From NCBI GenBank assembly GCA_016936555.1, contig JAFGXR010000030.1, positions 1-62,201 of the forward strand: a stretch of DNA of 62,201 nt. Reading direction: 5' to 3'. This DNA comes from Spirochaetales bacterium (GTDB lineage Bacteria; Spirochaetota; Spirochaetia; DSM-2461). Below are positions 35,795-45,100 of this stretch, piece after piece. Under the pieces are notes generated by a model. It was not told the origin of the DNA. It saw only the letters and a program-made list of their open reading frames with translations, and did not search any database. The number at the start of each line of letters is the position of its first letter. Positions within the stretch are counted from its first letter, which is position 1. The position numbers and the translations under genes are program-made.

Positions 35795-37918
35795 ATGAGT
35801 GAAATTTGTTTCGGTGTTATTATAAATCAAATAGAGGGTGCGTATTTCTCATCCTTCTGGAGATATCTCGAAGACTGGGCATCTGGTAAGGGCGTTCGCC
35901 TGATTTTCATCACGGGCAAAGCTCTTCACGCTGAAAACAAACGCGACAGGATCCAGAATTATACATACGGGCTGCTGCGCAACCGGCAGTACGATGGGCT
36001 TCTGGTTTTTTCAGGCAGCCTTGGAAATGACGTAGAGTCAGAAAAACTGGAGGATTTTTTAACCGCTCTGGAAGACGTGCCTCTTGTTTCCATTAATTCC
36101 ACCATGAAAGATATCGCCTCAGTCGTGGCTGATTCGGACAAATCAATAAAAGAGCTGGTCCGTCACCTGGTTCAGGACCATGAGTATAAAAAAATCGGTT
36201 TTGTCACCGGTCCGATAAATAATTTTGACTCACGATTGAGATGGAAGGCCTTTTCCGCAGCGCTTTCGGATTTCGGTATCGATATTCCCTCCGAATGGAT
36301 CTTTCACGGCGATTTTTCACCCCGGTCCGGTGTTGATGCCGCCCTGTACTTTCTGGATCAGAATCTGCCCGAAGCCCTGATATGCCTGAACGACGATATG
36401 GCTCACAGTTTGATTGATACCTTCAGAAAAGCGGACATAAGAGTTCCCGTTGATATCGCCGTTACGGGCTTTGACGGATTCGGATATACAAATCATATGT
36501 TTCCCTCCCTGACCACCATCGAGCAGCCTTTCTGCGAAATAGCGAAAAAAGCCGCAGACACTCTTCTGGACGCCGTCCGGAAGGGAGATCTGAAAAAGAC
36601 TGTCTGGACCGAAGAGTGCCGGATCAGAATCCGGCAATCCTGCGGCTGTCTTGTCTCTCCGGAGGGGGCGGGGGAAGACGGCGTTTCTGCCCGATCGGAG
36701 ATCCGGATTGCGCACCGGGATAATGACCGTGATTTCTTTAAGGAACAGTTCAGGGTTATAGGTGATTGTCTGGAAAAAAAGATTTCCGAAAATAAGATCC
36801 ACAGCCATTTCAGTTCTGAACTGCAATCTCTGTTAAAAGTGAGGCCTCTGGAAGATCAGCGGAAGGGAGCGGATAGACTGATGAGCCTCTATATCCTCAA
36901 TGCTGCAGTTTCCGGACAGATTCAGTATAAAAGGACCTATGATTTTTTTCTTCACCAGTGGCAGTTCAGAAATGTCAGCCAGAGAATTTCCGGGCAGCTT
37001 TTTCTTAAGGATCTGCTTTCGGAGCTGGAGACGTCTCTTCCGGAGCTGGGGCTGGACTATTGCCGCTTTTTTCTTCTGCCCGAATATGCCGATTGCTCCG
37101 ACGGCATTCCTGACCCGCCGGCCGGTATGCTTCTGCATCTGCGCATAGAAGAGGGGCGGAAGAATTTATGCAGTGAGCAGGGAGAATTTTTTCCTCTGAG
37201 TGAGATTTTTGCCGTAACCTGTTCTTCCGTTATCAAGACCCTGTTCGTCGGGACGGAGGTCTACGGGTTCATCCAGTTCGGAACGGGAGATCATTACGAT
37301 ACGCTGTATGAAAGCTTGCGGGAGGTTATCAGCAATGCGCTCCATCAGGTCCTTCTTCACAACGCCATGCTGAAGGTTCAGAGAAAGCTGGAAATAAGTC
37401 TCACCGAAACCAGAATGCTGCAGAATAAGTTTCAAAAGCTGTCAGTCCGCGACGAAATGACCGGGGTTCTGAACAGGAGAGGATTTCTGGAAATGGCCGA
37501 GGCGATTCTCGGCAGCGCTCCGGAAGATGAAAATTTTTATCTCTTCTACCTCGATCTCGACGGACTTAAAAAAATAAATGATACCTACGGCCACAAGGAA
37601 GGGGACTGGGCCATCAGATCTTTTGCGCAAGTTCTCGAAAACTGCTTCAGAAGCAATGATCTCATCGGCCGGATGGGAGGGGACGAGTTTACGGCATTGG
37701 TGAAAAAGGGAGATGCCGAAACAGTACGTCTCATTCGGGACAGATTATCAAAAGGGCTTGAGCATATCAATAAATCGGGAGTCAAGGATTTTCCCCTCGA
37801 AACCAGCGTCGGCCATATCAGTTTTTCCAAAAGAAAGAATTCCGATCTCAGTGATTTGATAAACCGGGCGGACAAGGCCCTGTATCGTGAAAAAAAGAGA
37901 AAACAGGGGATCGATTAG
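35795..37918 (+). CDS. diguanylate cyclase with LacI-type sugar-binding sensor domain
   Basis: About 707 residues from ATG 35795; I reject the longer frame from 35681 because it runs over the upstream peptidase gene. Residues 1-285 form a periplasmic-binding-protein type 1 fold as in LacI regulators (CFGVIINQIEG, then GFVTGPINNFDSRLRWKAF, DIAVTGFDGFGYTNHMFPSL), but with no helix-turn-helix and no signal peptide, so it acts in the cytosol. A helical/GAF-like middle follows. The C-terminal GGDEF domain has DEMTGVLNRRGF, GGDEF at 628-632 and an RSND inhibitory site (619-622). It should make c-di-GMP under control of a ligand, likely a sugar. Confidence 0.88.
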   Translation: MSEICFGVIINQIEGAYFSSFWRYLEDWASGKGVRLIFITGKALHAENKRDRIQNYTYGLLRNRQYDGLLVFSGSLGNDVESEKLEDFLTALEDVPLVSINSTMKDIASVVADSDKSIKELVRHLVQDHEYKKIGFVTGPINNFDSRLRWKAFSAALSDFGIDIPSEWIFHGDFSPRSGVDAALYFLDQNLPEALICLNDDMAHSLIDTFRKADIRVPVDIAVTGFDGFGYTNHMFPSLTTIEQPFCEIAKKAADTLLDAVRKGDLKKTVWTEECRIRIRQSCGCLVSPEGAGEDGVSARSEIRIAHRDNDRDFFKEQFRVIGDCLEKKISENKIHSHFSSELQSLLKVRPLEDQRKGADRLMSLYILNAAVSGQIQYKRTYDFFLHQWQFRNVSQRISGQLFLKDLLSELETSLPELGLDYCRFFLLPEYADCSDGIPDPPAGMLLHLRIEEGRKNLCSEQGEFFPLSEIFAVTCSSVIKTLFVGTEVYGFIQFGTGDHYDTLYESLREVISNALHQVLLHNAMLKVQRKLEISLTETRMLQNKFQKLSVRDEMTGVLNRRGFLEMAEAILGSAPEDENFYLFYLDLDGLKKINDTYGHKEGDWAIRSFAQVLENCFRSNDLIGRMGGDEFTALVKKGDAETVRLIRDRLSKGLEHINKSGVKDFPLETSVGHISFSKRKNSDLSDLINRADKALYREKKRKQGID

Positions 37919-37932
37919 AGTTTTCTGTCCGG

Positions 37933-39402
37933 TCAGAGCCTGCTTATGCGGTCCCCCAGGGGCTGGCCGCCTCTCTGGGTTATCTCTTCCTCCGGCACTC
38001 CCAATTCCCGGGCCAGAAGCTTTCTCACCCTGCCTCCGCAGAAATTCCCCTGACATTGTCCCTGTCCGGCACGGGTCCGCCTTTTTACCCCATCGAGGCT
38101 GTCGACTCTGATGCCTCTGCTTATGGCATCGAGTATCCGTTTCCGGGGAACCTGTTCGCAGCGGCAGACAATCTGCTCTTCCTCATGATCGGGGAGTTCG
38201 ATTCTCCGCTTCAGTTCCTCCTTATCCAGATCGAGAATCTCTCTGACAATCGGTTCTCTCTTTTCCCTGAAGGAATGTTTCGGTACGAGATCCAGTCCCT
38301 CTTTGCGCAGCAGCGCAAGAACCTCTTCAGCCAGGGCGGGACTCGATGTCAGGCCGGGAGATTCTATACCGGAAAGATGGATAAAGCGGTCGGATGCTTC
38401 GATGATAAAGTCTCCGTCAACCGGTTTGGGTCTGATACCCGCAAAAGTTTTTATTACGCCTTTTGATGATATATCGGGAATGCTCTTACGGGCTCCTTCA
38501 AGCACTTCCTCAAGAGATTCCTTATCGGTTCCCCTATCATCGGAATCTCCCACCCAGCGGGCATCGGGACCGATCATCAGATTTCCGTACACGGTTTTGC
38601 ACACAAGAATGCCCTTGCCCGCTTTTCCCTGACCTTTTGAGGGCACCTGAAAGAGAATATGATTGACATCAAAATCCCGTTCTCTTCTGTAAATAAGATA
38701 CTGGCCTTTCACTTTTTCGATGACAGAAGGGGTGAAACCGGCTTGTCTGCCGATCTCTTCGCTACCATGGCCCGCCGCGTTTATGACAAACCGGGCCCTG
38801 TAGGTTTTCTCTCCTGCCCGGACAGTCCAGGGCGAGCCGTCATCCTCCGGCCGGACAATGGCCTGTACCGGACTCTTCAGGAGCAGATCCGCGCCGTTGG
38901 CAATGGCGTTTTCCCAGAGGGCCGTTCCCAGCTCGTAGGGTATAATCCGGCCCGCATCCGGAGTCAGGAGCGCACAGATAACCGCGCTGCTTATATTCGG
39001 CTCAAGGGAAAGAAGCTCATCTCTTTCAATGATTCTGTATTCCTCATCGGGAGCACCATATGTTTTCCGTGATCTAATTCCCTGTTCCTTGTAGGCCTGC
39101 AGCGTCTCCCGTTCCTCTTCCGAATAAGCCAGAACCAGAGCGCCGGGTCTCTGGAGCACGACCCCCAGTTCCGAACAGAGCCGGTCCATCATCAGGTTCC
39201 CTTTCAGATTGTACTCCGCTTTTTTCGAGGGTCCTTTTACGAGACAGGGGGTGTGGATTATACCCGTGTTGCTCTTGGAAATGCCGCAGCAGACATCACT
39301 TTCTTTTTCCAGCGCCAGTACGGAAAGATCGTAACGGCTCAATTCCCTCGCGACAGCCCCGCCGACAACACCGGCTCCTATAATCATAACATCGTAAATC
39401 AT
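37933..39402 (-). CDS. GlpA-like FAD-dependent oxidoreductase with C-terminal [2Fe-2S] domain
   Basis: A 489-residue flavoenzyme. The N-terminal Rossmann is IIGAGVVGGAVARELS (6-21), and the DAO fold continues to about 370. The C-terminal BFD-like domain has four cysteines (IVCRCEQVP and GQGQCQGNFCGG) that should bind a 2Fe-2S cluster. This architecture is that of anaerobic glycerol-3-phosphate dehydrogenase-like or 2-hydroxyacid oxidases. No glpB/glpC partner or glycerol transporter is next to it. AAAGGAG precedes its ATG, inside a short upstream frame whose TGA overlaps this ATG. Confidence 0.88.
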   Translation of the reverse strand: MIYDVMIIGAGVVGGAVARELSRYDLSVLALEKESDVCCGISKSNTGIIHTPCLVKGPSKKAEYNLKGNLMMDRLCSELGVVLQRPGALVLAYSEEERETLQAYKEQGIRSRKTYGAPDEEYRIIERDELLSLEPNISSAVICALLTPDAGRIIPYELGTALWENAIANGADLLLKSPVQAIVRPEDDGSPWTVRAGEKTYRARFVINAAGHGSEEIGRQAGFTPSVIEKVKGQYLIYRRERDFDVNHILFQVPSKGQGKAGKGILVCKTVYGNLMIGPDARWVGDSDDRGTDKESLEEVLEGARKSIPDISSKGVIKTFAGIRPKPVDGDFIIEASDRFIHLSGIESPGLTSSPALAEEVLALLRKEGLDLVPKHSFREKREPIVREILDLDKEELKRRIELPDHEEEQIVCRCEQVPRKRILDAISRGIRVDSLDGVKRRTRAGQGQCQGNFCGGRVRKLLARELGVPEEEITQRGGQPLGDRISRL

Positions 39403-39485
39403 TTGATGTCTCCTTTCAGCTGTATATCGAGAGCCTTCACGGAAATCCTGATTTCAGCTATCGAAATTGCCAGAGTTATTTCCAT
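39399..39485 (-). CDS. 28-residue upstream ORF coupled to the FAD oxidoreductase
   Basis: It begins with ATG at 39485, with AGGAG five bases upstream, and encodes MEITLAISIAEIRISVKA followed by LDIQLKGDIK. Its TGA overlaps the oxidoreductase start as ATGA. The ribosome site of the oxidoreductase lies within its last codons. The layout is typical of translational coupling. The alternating hydrophobic pattern could be a strand or short helix. I recognise no family. Confidence 0.5.
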   Translation of the reverse strand: MEITLAISIAEIRISVKALDIQLKGDIK

Positions 39486-39547
39486 GGATTCTCCTGTTAA
39501 TATTTTTGAAATGTTACCTATATTAGTAATATAATAAAAGGCAGGCA

Positions 39548-39561
39548 TATTTTCGAAAATA
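39548..39561. promoter_or_regulatory. 14 bp perfect palindrome upstream of the chemoreceptor
   Basis: TATTTTCGAAAATA is a perfect palindrome 15 bases before ATG 39577 and just before the ribosome site AAAGGAT. It lies in the divergent region between the FAD oxidoreductase and the chemoreceptor. It could be an operator, but A+T-rich palindromes of this length also arise by chance. Confidence 0.35.
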
Positions 39562-39576
39562 AAAGGATATCGTTTC

Positions 39577-41718
39577 ATGAAACTTCAAACCCGTAGTCTC
39601 GTTTTTTTTATTCCCCTGATTCTGATAAATATTGCAGCTGTCACTTTTTTTATCGGGAGAAGTTTCGGATCGACAGTTTACGTTGAGTCTATCGAAGAAT
39701 CGAAAATGGTCGTTTCCCAGATCCGGACCCTGCAGAGACAGCTGGAAACGAAAGCCTTATCCATGGCCTCGCTTATTGCCGGTAATCCCGATATTATCGA
39801 AGCCTATTCCCTCGGTTCCATCGATGAAATTCACGATGCTCTGAAACTGGTAGCCGATCCCCTGGTCGGGAAACTTTCAGCTGATCTTAATGTCGATCAT
39901 CTGAGAGTCCATTTCCACATAGCACCCGCCAGAAGTCTCTACAGAACCTGGTCCGATGCCTGGGGGGATGATCTTTCGGGCTTCCGCAATTCGGTTATTC
40001 AGGCAATACAGACCGGCAAACCCGTCGTGGGGATTGAGCTGGGAAAAGGCGGGATGGTCATCCGGGGAGTCAATCCCGTATCAGTCAATGGGAAAGTTGT
40101 CGGATCCCTGGAATTGTATTTTCAGCCGCAGCAGCTGCTGGAAATGTTCGATGTTGATAAGAATTCATCAGGGCTCGTGCTGCTGGCTGAGAGGGAGCGT
40201 CTTCTCGACATTATGTTCGAATCGGATCTGGCGAATTACGATCTCGGACAGATCGGGCCGGTTATGGTCTCCTACCGTTCCGCCGACTGGATTGACCCTC
40301 AGGGGATGCTCTCGGAAAAGCTGATCGAAGAAGCGAGAGCTACCGGGGACACGGTCTATGACTCCCGGGGAAATGTGGTTATCAGCTATACGCCTATTAA
40401 TGACTTCCGGGGACAGGCCGTCGGTCTTTATGTCTTTATCAATGATACAAGCAGTCAGATGGAGCGTCTGGATAAATCGGCCCTGAATCTGATAGCACTG
40501 ATGGTATTCATAAACCTTCTCTTGCTGGCCGGGCTGATTTTCTGGCTGGCAAAATTCGTTCTCAGGCCGATAAAGAGGCAGGACAAGGCTGTCGAGATCA
40601 TTTCAAAAGGAAGCGGAGATCTGACTCACCGCATCGAAGTGAAGCGCAATGATGAGATCGGCACGATCGCCAGAAACTTCAATAACTTTATGGAACAGCT
40701 GGCTCAGATTATCGGAAACACCAGACAGGCTTCCAAAAATACGAGGAACAGCAGCACGGCGCTCTCTTTTCTGTCAAAGGAGACTGTTGCGGCGACGGAA
40801 TCCATTTCCGAATCCATTGTGAAAACGAGAGAACAGCTCACCGTTACGGAAAGCGAGATGGACGGATCGAAGAGCTATGCGGAGATAATCGGCGAGAAAT
40901 CGGAAGTTTTCCAGCAGAGCGTTGAGCAGCTTTCAGCTATTGTCGAGGAGTCCTCTTCGGGGCTCGTCGAAATGCTTGCTTCTCTCGAAAATGTAAACAA
41001 GCTGGTTCAGGACCGCCAGGGCCTTACGACCGATCTGGTCTCTCTTTCCAAGAAAGGGGAGGAGTCCATCTACGAGACAACCGACCAGATAAAGTCCATC
41101 CGCAACGCCATCGAGCAGATCCAGGAATTCGCCAGCACGATCGATCAGATCGCCTCGCAGACAAATCTCCTGTCCATGAATGCCGCCATAGAGGCGGCCC
41201 ATGCGGGAGAGGCCGGAAAAGGTTTTGCCGTCGTTGCCGAAGAGATCCGGAGCCTGGCTGAAACATCGGGTGAGGAGTCCAGGCGCATCAGCTCGTCCAT
41301 CGGCACCATTACGGATATCATTCTCAATACGGAACAGTCCGGACAGGCTTCCAAGGAAGCCTTTATCGAAATCGATAAGGCTGTCAAAAGCGTGGCTGAC
41401 GGTCTGCACGGCATCGCCCTGAGTACGGAGGAACTGACGATCGGCAGCCGTGAGGTCATGGAGGCTATCCATCAGGTCAAGGATGTCACTATCGCTGTAA
41501 AAGACAGCTCGGAGGAAATCCGGGAGCAGCAGAATAACCTGAACGCCGTTATCAACCGGAGTATAAAATCCATGAGTTATATGGAACATCTCGCCGATGA
41601 GATGAACGAAAGGAGAAGTGATATCAACCGGGCCATGGAAAGCCTGCTGGAGGTCGTGCAGAAGCTCTCGGTCGATTCCAAAGAGATGGAAAAGGAGATA
41701 GAGCGGTTTAAGCTTTAG
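39577..41718 (+). CDS. methyl-accepting chemotaxis protein
   Basis: A 713-residue chemoreceptor. Membrane helices at about 7-28 and 305-330 enclose a periplasmic sensor with Cache-like features (about 35-300; [15 protein letters not shown]). A HAMP domain follows (about 330-385, [22 protein letters not shown]). The cytoplasmic hairpin has the conserved tip [20 protein letters not shown], then [16 protein letters not shown]. The tip is complete, so it should couple to CheA/CheW. AAAAGG lies before the ATG. The ligand is unknown; its position next to the glucan locus makes a sugar tempting, but nothing in the sequence proves it. Confidence 0.93.
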   Translation: MKLQTRSLVFFIPLILINIAAVTFFIGRSFGSTVYVESIEESKMVVSQIRTLQRQLETKALSMASLIAGNPDIIEAYSLGSIDEIHDALKLVADPLVGKLSADLNVDHLRVHFHIAPARSLYRTWSDAWGDDLSGFRNSVIQAIQTGKPVVGIELGKGGMVIRGVNPVSVNGKVVGSLELYFQPQQLLEMFDVDKNSSGLVLLAERERLLDIMFESDLANYDLGQIGPVMVSYRSADWIDPQGMLSEKLIEEARATGDTVYDSRGNVVISYTPINDFRGQAVGLYVFINDTSSQMERLDKSALNLIALMVFINLLLLAGLIFWLAKFVLRPIKRQDKAVEIISKGSGDLTHRIEVKRNDEIGTIARNFNNFMEQLAQIIGNTRQASKNTRNSSTALSFLSKETVAATESISESIVKTREQLTVTESEMDGSKSYAEIIGEKSEVFQQSVEQLSAIVEESSSGLVEMLASLENVNKLVQDRQGLTTDLVSLSKKGEESIYETTDQIKSIRNAIEQIQEFASTIDQIASQTNLLSMNAAIEAAHAGEAGKGFAVVAEEIRSLAETSGEESRRISSSIGTITDIILNTEQSGQASKEAFIEIDKAVKSVADGLHGIALSTEELTIGSREVMEAIHQVKDVTIAVKDSSEEIREQQNNLNAVINRSIKSMSYMEHLADEMNERRSDINRAMESLLEVVQKLSVDSKEMEKEIERFKL

Positions 41719-41760
41719 TTTTCTTTTTTTAAATCATGTCATCTTTGTACTTGCGGGGGG

Positions 41761-41784
41761 AGAAGGGCCTTTTCCGGCCCTTCT
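41761..41784. terminator. hairpin between convergent chemoreceptor and GH16 genes
   Basis: AGAAGGGCC and GGCCCTTCT form a 9 bp stem with a six-base loop. The T-run is short on either strand, so it is probably a modest bidirectional terminator. Confidence 0.55.
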
Positions 41785-41791
41785 TCAGAAC

Positions 41792-42712
41792 TTATCTGGT
41801 ATAATGTCTAATCCAGTCTACATACATGTGTTGGGGAAAATAGGTCTGAGGTCCCGGCTGAACCGTGAAATGGCCGCCGACCGCTATGTTGAAAATGGCA
41901 TAGAACTCTTTATGAAATTCATCTCTGGTTTCTTCGGAAATGCTGACTCTTCCAAAATCTTTCCCGTCAAGACGCCAGATAATTTCCTCTTCGTTCCATT
42001 CAATTTCATATACGTGAAATTTCTCTGCAAGTAGCTCTTTTTCCGGTAATGTCCGCTTCCCCGCAACAATGAACTGGTTCACTTTCTTTTTGTTGCCGGG
42101 GCTGGGGTCGTGGTGAAGTGCTCCCGAGACAGTTCCCTGACCGTACTCCGGTTCATATTTGCTGCCCGCTTCAAGAATGTCTATTTCTCCTGCTACAGGC
42201 CAGGGGGTATCCCCTCCGGTCTCGCTTATGTTGTCTCCCAGCATCCAGAATGCCGGCCAAATACCTTCCCCGTAGGGCAATTGGATCCTGGCGGCGATTT
42301 TTCCGTAGAGAAATGTTTTTCCCTCATTTCCCTTTGTTCCGTCATCCCCACCGGGATTGGATATAACTCTGGCCGACGTAAAATCTCCCATATTGTAGGA
42401 CTTGCCTTTCCTGTCCGCGGTAATGATCATGTAGCCCTCTTCTACATAAGCCGTCTCTTCCGCTCCTGTATACTGCTGCCATTCATCGTTGTAGGGGTGA
42501 AGCATAACCTGACGCGTCCAGACATCTTCGTCGAGCGCATCTCCATCAAATTCATCACTCCAGACTAATGTCCAGTCATCCCCGGCATTGTATTCATCGG
42601 GATTTTCCGCCGGATAGGAGACAAGGGATTTTGTCCCCCTGGAACTTTCAGGGGTTCCGGTACAGGACACCAGAGATAAGAGAGCCAGTAAAATCATCAT
42701 ATTTCGAAACAT
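41792..42712 (-). CDS. GH16 beta-glucanase (laminarinase-type) lipoprotein
   Basis: A 306-residue lipoprotein with lipobox LVS-C (C17). After a short linker, the GH16 jelly-roll starts at DDWTLVWSDEFDGDAL. The catalytic motif GEIDILEAG places the nucleophile at E176, the assisting D178 and the acid/base at E181. GIWPAFWMLGDN is the substrate-cleft strand of the endo-beta-1,3-glucanase subgroup. It should cut beta-1,3-glucan at the cell surface or in the periplasm. It is the simplest of four GH16 proteins here (no added modules). It lies behind the 42788 gene with a terminator between, so expression may be partly attenuated. Confidence 0.93.
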   Translation of the reverse strand: MFRNMMILLALLSLVSCTGTPESSRGTKSLVSYPAENPDEYNAGDDWTLVWSDEFDGDALDEDVWTRQVMLHPYNDEWQQYTGAEETAYVEEGYMIITADRKGKSYNMGDFTSARVISNPGGDDGTKGNEGKTFLYGKIAARIQLPYGEGIWPAFWMLGDNISETGGDTPWPVAGEIDILEAGSKYEPEYGQGTVSGALHHDPSPGNKKKVNQFIVAGKRTLPEKELLAEKFHVYEIEWNEEEIIWRLDGKDFGRVSISEETRDEFHKEFYAIFNIAVGGHFTVQPGPQTYFPQHMYVDWIRHYTR

Positions 42713-42736
42713 GGTTTTTCTCCTTTATATAAACTC

Positions 42737-42768
42737 GAAAAAAAAACACAGGTCCGACAGACCTGTGT
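42737..42768 (-). terminator. strong intrinsic terminator between 42788 and GH16 genes
   Basis: On the minus strand ACACAGGTC, a five-base loop and GACCTGTGT are followed by a run of nine T. It ends or attenuates the transcript of the binding lipoprotein before the GH16 gene. Confidence 0.85.
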
Positions 42769-42787
42769 GTATATAAGCACAAATATT

Positions 42788-43480
42788 CTATTGATAATCT
42801 GCGGTCAGGACAAATTCAATATCAATGAGGAAGCTGCCGGAAAAACGGGTTCCGCCGAGAGAATCACCGACATGAGGATGCCAGAAGCCGATGCCGGAAA
42901 ACTTGGTAAAATCTACATCAGTTATTTCCGCGAAGGGGATGGTGTAAACAGTCCAGTCTCCGTCAGTAACGGAATCAAAATCCATTAGATTTCTTTCAGT
43001 GCTCAGATCGCTTACATCAGATAAAAGTAATTGAACATATCCGGGAAGACTGGTTCCTTTTACTGCGACTTTCATTGCGGAAAAATTTTCCAGGTTGACT
43101 TCGATACCTGTTCCCAGTTCGTTGCTGTTGAACGCTATGTATATTCCACCCCAGTCTGCGCCTTCGGCTGTAAATTGAACTGAGTTTTCAGCAGAAGAAC
43201 CTTCATCAAAATACGATTCCGTGCTGACAGAACCGCTTACATCGTAAATCGACTGTGCCCGGCCAGCTGTGGCCCATATTGTTCCATCTGCGTCTTCGAG
43301 AGTCACCTCGGTATCGGATCTGAAATCATCGGCAGTATCCTGCTCTCCGAACTCGCCCCAGACGATGTCGACCGTTTTTGTAGGTTTCATAACTCTGGCA
43401 TCACCGGGATTGGGATTCTCGCAGCCGATAAAAATCAGCAGCGCCAGGGAACAAAACAGAACAGTAGCTATTTTTCTCAT
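42788..43480 (-). CDS. lipoprotein with carbohydrate-binding-type beta-sandwich module
   Basis: A 230-residue lipoprotein (lipobox FIG-C, C20). The rest is one jelly-roll-like domain (about 35-228). Its landmarks, WGGIYIAF (about 112) and VDFTKFSGIGFWHPHVGDS (about 185), recur in the N-terminal module of the 49502 GH16 protein and more loosely in the 60956 lipoprotein. Since that module is fused to a GH16 domain there, a glucan-binding role is a fair inference. I cannot assign a CBM family number. It has its own promoter/operator at 43576-43606 and a terminator right after the stop. Confidence 0.75.
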   Translation of the reverse strand: MRKIATVLFCSLALLIFIGCENPNPGDARVMKPTKTVDIVWGEFGEQDTADDFRSDTEVTLEDADGTIWATAGRAQSIYDVSGSVSTESYFDEGSSAENSVQFTAEGADWGGIYIAFNSNELGTGIEVNLENFSAMKVAVKGTSLPGYVQLLLSDVSDLSTERNLMDFDSVTDGDWTVYTIPFAEITDVDFTKFSGIGFWHPHVGDSLGGTRFSGSFLIDIEFVLTADYQ

Positions 43481-43575
43481 TAATATCTCCTCTTCAATAA
43501 TGCTTAACTGAAATGCTCTTGTTGTTTTGATAGAAAATCATAAGAACATTGAGGATTTAAATCCTTTTAACAAAG

Positions 43576-43606
43576 ATATTACGCCTAGTTGCTTTGTTCT
43601 GTCAAC
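43576..43606 (-). promoter_or_regulatory. promoter with GTTG-N11-CAAC operator for the 42788 gene
   Basis: On the minus strand TTGACA (43605-43600), 18 bases, then TAATAT (43581-43576). The operator-like GTTGACAGAACAAAGCAAC (43606-43588) covers the -35 box and spacer. It shares 17 of 19 positions with the site upstream of the 54969 GH16 gene. Confidence 0.6.
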
Positions 43607-43652
43607 TTAAAATAAATATAATTATTCCCCCTTTCTGATTTCTATTTATTCA

Positions 43653-43703
43653 TTGACAAAGGGAAAAAGCTATGTAAACATTATGTTGCTTGCACAAACC
43701 AAC
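43653..43703 (+). promoter_or_regulatory. promoter region and GTTG-N11-CAAC operator for the sugar importer
   Basis: TTGACA at 43653-43658 is followed by a weak -10 near 43675-43684, then GTTGCTTGCACAAACCAAC (43685-43703). The operator sits at the expected transcription start, a classic repressor position. The importer operon starts at 43739. Confidence 0.6.
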
Positions 43704-43738
43704 AAAGAATTATTTTTAATTGTTTTTAGGAGTTATTG

Positions 43739-45043
43739 ATGGAAAAAAAGCTATTGCTCATGGTTATGAGTATTTTTTCTCTGTTCCCGATGTTCTCTGA
43801 AGGGCAGCAGGAAGGACCAAAGCAGATTCCCCCTGTTGATATGGATCGGACATATGAGATTACAGTCGGAACCTGGAGCCAGCAACTGGCCGATACGTAT
43901 GCGGAATCATTGAAATCAGCTGAATTCACCTCTAAGTTCCCCAATATTTCTGTTTCATTTATGGTTGCAGACTTCAGTGGTCACCACTCCAGAGCTGTTA
44001 CGACCATCGCCGCAGGGGAAGCGACGAATCAGATTGAAATGCTTGAAGTGGCCCAGATCGCAAAATTTGTTGAAGGGGGCGGATTGACATACCTCGATGA
44101 AGCGCCTTTTAACGGTTTTGAAGCCGGAAAGGATATTGTCGATTTCGCTATGGGTAATGCTACTTCTGAATCTGGAAAACTTGTTGCTTTTCCTGTTGAT
44201 ATCGCACCGGCTGTCCTTTTTTACAGAAAAAGCATTACAGATGCGGCAGGCGTCGATATGACTAAACTCAATACCTGGGACCAGTTTATTGAAGCCGGTA
44301 AAAAGCTGACAATTGACAAAGATGGCGATGGTGTCATCGATCAGTATGCCATAACTCATGCTGTTGAGGTCAGCAATGTCCCCCTCAATGGCGGGATGGC
44401 CGGCTGGTTTGACCGCGAAGGGAATCCTTTCGAGCCCAAAGAAAAATTCATTCTCGCCCTCGAGCTCGTGAAAATGGTACGTGATGCAGGAATCGACGGA
44501 GACCTTGGTACATGGTCTCCACCCTGGCTCCAGGCCTATGCGGACGGTACGGTAGCGGCCACGATTAACGGTGCCTGGTTCGGCGGCGGACTGGAAACCT
44601 GGATCGCTCCCGAGACAAAAGGAGATTGGCGCGTCGCTTATATCCCCGGAAAATCCTATGCATCCATGGGAGGCTCTTATTTCACTATTCCCGAACAGGT
44701 TCCCGCCGATGAGAAGGCAGCCGCCTGGGAAGTTATTAAATTCCTCTCGACTTCAGATATCGCTCAGCTCGCCAGCTTTGTCGAACAGGCGGCTTTTCCC
44801 GTCATGACAACTCTGTATGATCATCCTGTCATGAATGAAGGCGTAGAGTTCTTCGGCGGCCAGAAAGTCCGACAGATCTTCGCTGATGTGGCGCGGAATA
44901 TGCCCAATGATCCCGTCTCCGAATTCGATCCTATCGCAAGGGCGATCTTCGGAAATGCGACAACGATGGTTCTTGTTGAAGGATTGTCACCGGAAGAGGC
45001 TTATCAGGACGCTCTGAACGAACTGATGGCTGTTATCGAATAA
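43739..45043 (+). CDS. ABC sugar transporter substrate-binding protein
   Basis: About 434 residues from ATG 43739 (AGGAG at 43728-43732). A signal peptide covers about 1-21, without a lipobox Cys, so the protein should be periplasmic. It belongs to the extracellular solute-binding family 1 (maltose-binding type), with VAFPVDIAPAVLFYRKSITDAAGVD, the calcium-loop-like IDKDGDGVIDQY (about 196-207) and MGGSYFTIPEQ. Such proteins bind oligosaccharides and pass them to two permeases, here the next two genes. Probable ligand is a beta-glucan oligosaccharide, from context. Confidence 0.92.
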   Translation: MEKKLLLMVMSIFSLFPMFSEGQQEGPKQIPPVDMDRTYEITVGTWSQQLADTYAESLKSAEFTSKFPNISVSFMVADFSGHHSRAVTTIAAGEATNQIEMLEVAQIAKFVEGGGLTYLDEAPFNGFEAGKDIVDFAMGNATSESGKLVAFPVDIAPAVLFYRKSITDAAGVDMTKLNTWDQFIEAGKKLTIDKDGDGVIDQYAITHAVEVSNVPLNGGMAGWFDREGNPFEPKEKFILALELVKMVRDAGIDGDLGTWSPPWLQAYADGTVAATINGAWFGGGLETWIAPETKGDWRVAYIPGKSYASMGGSYFTIPEQVPADEKAAAWEVIKFLSTSDIAQLASFVEQAAFPVMTTLYDHPVMNEGVEFFGGQKVRQIFADVARNMPNDPVSEFDPIARAIFGNATTMVLVEGLSPEEAYQDALNELMAVIE

Positions 45044-45100
45044 TCAATCTATGTCCGGGAGCCGTTGCAGGCTTCCGGGCTTGTCAATAGTGGTATGTTA

